Positions 5,546-7,801 of a DNA stretch of 7,801 nucleotides are shown piece after piece; the stretch's first letter is position 1, and each line of letters opens with the position of its first letter. The notes under the pieces were generated by a model. That model searched no databases. It was not told the DNA's origin and was given only the letters and a program-made list of their open reading frames with translations. Where the stretch lies: NCBI GenBank assembly GCA_902826155.1, contig CADEDU010000006.1, positions 110,699-118,499 on the forward strand, given 5' to 3'. The position numbers and the translations under genes were made by a program. This DNA comes from an uncultured beta proteobacterium (GTDB lineage: Bacteria > Pseudomonadota > Gammaproteobacteria > Burkholderiales > SG8-39).

Positions 5546-6445
5546 ATGCACCTGTCGAACACGAATCTGCAGACACGCGCACTGCTCATCGGTGCGTTCC
5601 TGTTGGGATTGGTCGCGAGCCACTTGGTCCAGGCCGACCAGGTCGAAATCGTTCCGCTACGGCACCGCACGGTTGAACAAGTGCTGCCGGTGCTGCGTCA
5701 GATCGTCGAACCGGGTGGAGCGGTCACCGGCATGGAAGGGCAGATCATCCTGCGCGCGAGTCCGGCGAATCTGATGCAACTCAAACAGGTGCTCGCTACG
5801 ATCGACACGCCGCCGCGGCGTCTGATGATCTTCGTGAGCCAGGACCGCGACGCGAGCGTGGTCTACGACGGTGGCGGTGCCTCTGGATCGGTCGGCATCG
5901 ACGATCGAGGCGTGCGTGGTCGCGTCGACATCGACGTGCAGTCCGGCCGCATGGATCGCGAGCGCGTCGTGACCCAGCAGGTGCAGGCGCTCGATGGCAC
6001 GCGTGCCTTCATCCGCATCGGTCAGTCGGTGCCGATGCGTGCGCGGACGGTGACACCGACGCCGCACGGCCCGGTGGTTACCGAGTCAACCGTGATGCGC
6101 GAAGCGTCGACCGGTTTCACGGTGCTGCCGCGCGTGAGCGGGGAGCGCGTGACGCTGGAGATCAATCCGCGCATGGACGAACTCGAAGACCGCCGCGGGC
6201 CAAGCCGAACGATCAGCACGCAGTCGGTCAATGCAACGGTGAACGGACGGCTGGGCGAGTGGCTGGAACTCGCGCTCAGCGACGCGCAGACAACGCACAG
6301 TGACCGTGGAATACTGTCGGCCGGATCGGCCCAGCTGTCGGCCGGATCGGCCCAGCTCTCGGCCGGATCGGCCCAGCTCTCGGCCGGCGCGACCTCGCAG
6401 CTCGAGCGACGCCGCGTCTGGGTAAAGGTCGAAGAGATCCGTTGA
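5546..6445 (+). CDS. Small exported secretin-like protein with C-terminal tandem repeat
   Basis: The 299-residue protein has a signal peptide with hydrophobic core ALLIGAFLLGLV and a likely cleavage VQA|DQ after residue 30. Residues 33-97 resemble the short N-domain of type II/III secretins: VEIVPLRHRTVEQVLPVLRQ, then a strand IILRAS, then LMQLKQVLATIDTPPRRLMIFV. The centre (108-135) is rich in glycine and aspartate. Residues 151-212 resemble part of the secretin core: GTRAFIRIGQSVP and GFTVLPRVSGERVTLEINP. True secretins are roughly twice as long or more, and no pilot, ATPase or pseudopilin gene is nearby, so a full secretion channel is unlikely. From residue 257 LSAGSAQ is repeated three times, followed by LSAGATSQ. 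The ATG at 5546 follows AAGGA (5531-5535) at a 10-nt spacing. The family resemblance is good but the function is unknown; it lies 109 bp upstream of the helicase gene on the same strand. Confidence 0.8.
   Translation: MHLSNTNLQTRALLIGAFLLGLVASHLVQADQVEIVPLRHRTVEQVLPVLRQIVEPGGAVTGMEGQIILRASPANLMQLKQVLATIDTPPRRLMIFVSQDRDASVVYDGGGASGSVGIDDRGVRGRVDIDVQSGRMDRERVVTQQVQALDGTRAFIRIGQSVPMRARTVTPTPHGPVVTESTVMREASTGFTVLPRVSGERVTLEINPRMDELEDRRGPSRTISTQSVNATVNGRLGEWLELALSDAQTTHSDRGILSAGSAQLSAGSAQLSAGSAQLSAGATSQLERRRVWVKVEEIR
6314..6390 (+). repeat. 21-bp tandem repeat inside the secretin-like gene
   Basis: Three 21-bp units (6314-6334, 6335-6355, 6356-6376) and a partial fourth (6377-6387, with GC beginning to diverge after it) encode LSAGSAQ each. 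Units 1 and 2 are identical; unit 3 differs only at the third base of the leucine codon (CTG to CTC). The length is a multiple of three, so copy changes keep the frame. Near identity suggests recent expansion by slippage. Confidence 0.9.
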
Positions 6446-6453
6446 GGGATCAG

Positions 6454-6477
6454 AGGGGCGGGAGTCGCCTGGCCCCT
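6454..6477 (+). terminator. Hairpin after the secretin-like gene
   Basis: AGGGGC (6454-6459) and GCCCCT (6472-6477) form a 6-bp stem around a 12-base loop, 8 bp beyond the stop codon. No T-run follows, so intrinsic termination would be weak. It could be a leaky terminator before the helicase gene or simple GC-rich structure. Confidence 0.25.
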
Positions 6478-6538
6478 GGTTCAGATTGTTCAGAGCTTGC
6501 TGAAAGCCATCCTTGCACGACGCAACCGAAGGCACCGC

Positions 6539-6544
6539 GAGGAA
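6539..6544 (+). promoter_or_regulatory. Ribosome binding site of the helicase gene
   Basis: GAGGAA lies 10 nt before the GTG at 6555 and decides the start. The alternative in-frame starts TTG at 6513 and GTG at 6579 have no comparable sequence at a suitable distance. Confidence 0.6.
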
Positions 6545-6554
6545 TAGCGACGCA

Positions 6555-7801
6555 GTGCGTCGCCAGACCATCGATGCGGTGTTCGGCACAGACGGACCAC
6601 TCGCGCGCGCGATCGCCGGATACCGCGTCCGCGCGCAGCAGATCGAACTGGCCGGTGCGATCGCCGAAACCATCGCCGACGACGCAGTGCTGATCGCCGA
6701 GGCCGGCACCGGCACCGGCAAGACGATCGCCTATCTGGTGCCCGCGCTGCTCTACGGCGGCAAGACGCTCATCTCCACCGGCACCAAGACCCTGCAGGAT
6801 CAACTCTTCCATCGCGATCTGCCCACGGTGCGGGATGCGCTGGGGCTGCCCTCGCAGATCGCGCTGCTCAAGGGCCGCGCCAACTACGTGTGCCACTACC
6901 ACCTGGAGCGCAATCTCCACGATGGCCGGTTGCCGTCGCGCGAGGCGGTGGTCGATCTGCAGGCGATCGCGCGCTTTGCCAAGCGCACCCGCAGCGGCGA
7001 TCGCAGCGAGCTCGCGGCCGTCCCCGAGAACGCCGCGGCCTGGGCGCTCGCGACCTCGACGCGCGAGAACTGCCTGGGCCAGCAGTGCAGCGAGTGGAAC
7101 AACTGTTTCGTGATGCGTGCGCGGCGCGACGCGCTGGCGGCCGATGTCGTGGTGGTCAATCACCACCTGTTCTTTGCCGACGCGATGCTGCGCGACGAAG
7201 GCATGGCCGAGCTGCTGCCGACCTGCGACACCATCGTGCTCGATGAAGCGCATCAGCTGCCCGATGCGGCGACGCAGTTCTTTGGCGAGAGCGTGAGCAC
7301 CGGACAAGTCGTCGATCTGTGTCGCGACGTTCAGGTCGCGCAGCGCACGAGCGCCGCCGATGCGCGCGATCTGGGCGATGCGGTCCGGCTCGCCGACAAA
7401 GCGGCGCGCGATCTGCGCCTGACGATCCCGCTGAAGGAAACCCGGGTGCCGCTGCAAGGCGTCGACCGGTTCGAGGAATTTGGTGGGGCGCTCGCAACCC
7501 TGCGCGAGCGGCTGGCGCAATTGGGTGCCGTGCTGGAGAAATATCGCGATCGGGCCGAACAGCTCGAGCACGCGTCGGAGCGCACGCGCGAGTTGCTCGA
7601 ACGCGTGGAGCGCTGGCAGCAGGCCGACCACGATGCCGACGATACAGGCGCCGACGGTGAACCAGTGGTGCGATGGCTCGATGTGCGGATGCAATCGCTC
7701 GTGTTGCAAAGCTCGCCGCTGGAAGTTGCCACGGCATTCCGCAAACAGGTCGATGCCCGCCGACGCAGCTGGATTCTCACTTCGGCGACCTTGGCGGTCG
7801 G
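6555..7801 (+). CDS. yoaA: YoaA/DinG-family ATP-dependent DNA helicase (3' end outside window)
   Basis: This is the first 415 residues of a superfamily 2, XPD-like 5'-3' DNA helicase, open to the window's end. Numbered from GTG 6555: Walker A EAGTGTGKT (49-57); four cysteines C113 (NYVC), C173, C178 and C184 (NCLGQQCSEWNNC) that would hold a 4Fe-4S cluster; VVVVNHHLFFAD (about 199-208); DEAH box (230-233); and TSATL (409-413) just before the edge. Their order and spacing, and blocks such as STGTKTLQDQLFHRDLPTV and LLKGRANYVC, match E. coli YoaA closely, better than DinG proper. YoaA is known to act with the polymerase III subunit HolC in repair at damaged replication forks. About 220 C-terminal residues, including the last helicase motifs, should lie beyond the window. 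The upstream neighbour is on the same strand 109 bp away. Frame limits: a TGA at 6501 closes the reading frame upstream. Confidence 0.92.
   Translation, partial: MRRQTIDAVFGTDGPLARAIAGYRVRAQQIELAGAIAETIADDAVLIAEAGTGTGKTIAYLVPALLYGGKTLISTGTKTLQDQLFHRDLPTVRDALGLPSQIALLKGRANYVCHYHLERNLHDGRLPSREAVVDLQAIARFAKRTRSGDRSELAAVPENAAAWALATSTRENCLGQQCSEWNNCFVMRARRDALAADVVVVNHHLFFADAMLRDEGMAELLPTCDTIVLDEAHQLPDAATQFFGESVSTGQVVDLCRDVQVAQRTSAADARDLGDAVRLADKAARDLRLTIPLKETRVPLQGVDRFEEFGGALATLRERLAQLGAVLEKYRDRAEQLEHASERTRELLERVERWQQADHDADDTGADGEPVVRWLDVRMQSLVLQSSPLEVATAFRKQVDARRRSWILTSATLAV

Noticed and set aside
4603..5670. 355-residue open frame on the minus strand covering the lipoprotein gene
   Set aside because: It is out of frame with the NlpC/P60 protein, which has a lipobox and all catalytic residues. 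The longer frame shows no recognisable domain.
6450..7709. 419-residue open frame on the minus strand
   Set aside because: The plus strand over the same bases encodes a helicase with Walker A, four cluster cysteines and a DEAH box in order. The minus frame is its shadow.
1..7801. CRISPR arrays, tRNA or rRNA genes, insertion sequences and phage genes
   Set aside because: I saw no regularly spaced repeats, no cloverleaf with conserved arms, no transposase or integrase motif, and no terminal inverted repeats with target duplications.

Overview
The window is high-GC DNA, tightly packed with genes and biased to G/C at third codon positions, so long reading frames also appear on the non-coding strands. 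The gene content suggests a Gammaproteobacterium or a close proteobacterial relative: an iron(III) ABC transporter with a Fur-type operator, a TonB C-terminal domain, an NlpC/P60 lipoprotein and a YoaA-type helicase. The high GC would fit Xanthomonadales, Nevskiales or similar orders, but I cannot assign a genus.

Layout from left to right: (1) positions 1-321 (+) hold the last 106 residues of a TonB-family protein. (2) Positions 343-4509 hold a complete ferric iron ABC transporter in three separate transcription units: the ATPase fbpC (343-1500, -), the fused two-domain permease fbpB (1733-3418, +) and the periplasmic iron-binding protein fbpA (3430-4509, -). fbpC and fbpB diverge from a shared region of about 230 bp; fbpB and fbpA converge with 11 bp between them. 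(3) The fbpA upstream region (4510-4600) carries a well-formed promoter whose 17-bp spacer is filled by a Fur-box-like sequence. (4) An NlpC/P60 lipoprotein (4677-5213, -) follows, with a good promoter so close to its start that the mRNA may be leaderless. (5) After 332 bp with no recognisable gene comes a small exported secretin-like protein (5546-6445, +) with a 7-residue tandem repeat near its C terminus. (6) The window ends inside a YoaA/DinG-family helicase with an iron-sulfur cluster motif (6555-7801, +, cut by the window edge).

How they fit together: FbpA would capture Fe3+ in the periplasm, FbpB would pass it across the inner membrane, and FbpC would power this by ATP hydrolysis; Fur would repress at least fbpA when iron is plentiful. 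The neighbouring TonB-type protein would energise outer-membrane uptake, which makes the left half a plausible iron-acquisition locus. The right half (cell-wall hydrolase, secretin-like protein, helicase) has no obvious functional link to it.

Most of the window is made of known families. I found no convincing undescribed system. The points most worth a second look are a four-cysteine cluster in the regulatory domain of FbpC, the split transporter with its operator, the possible leaderless lipoprotein mRNA, and the stand-alone secretin-like protein with a near-perfect 21-bp tandem repeat.
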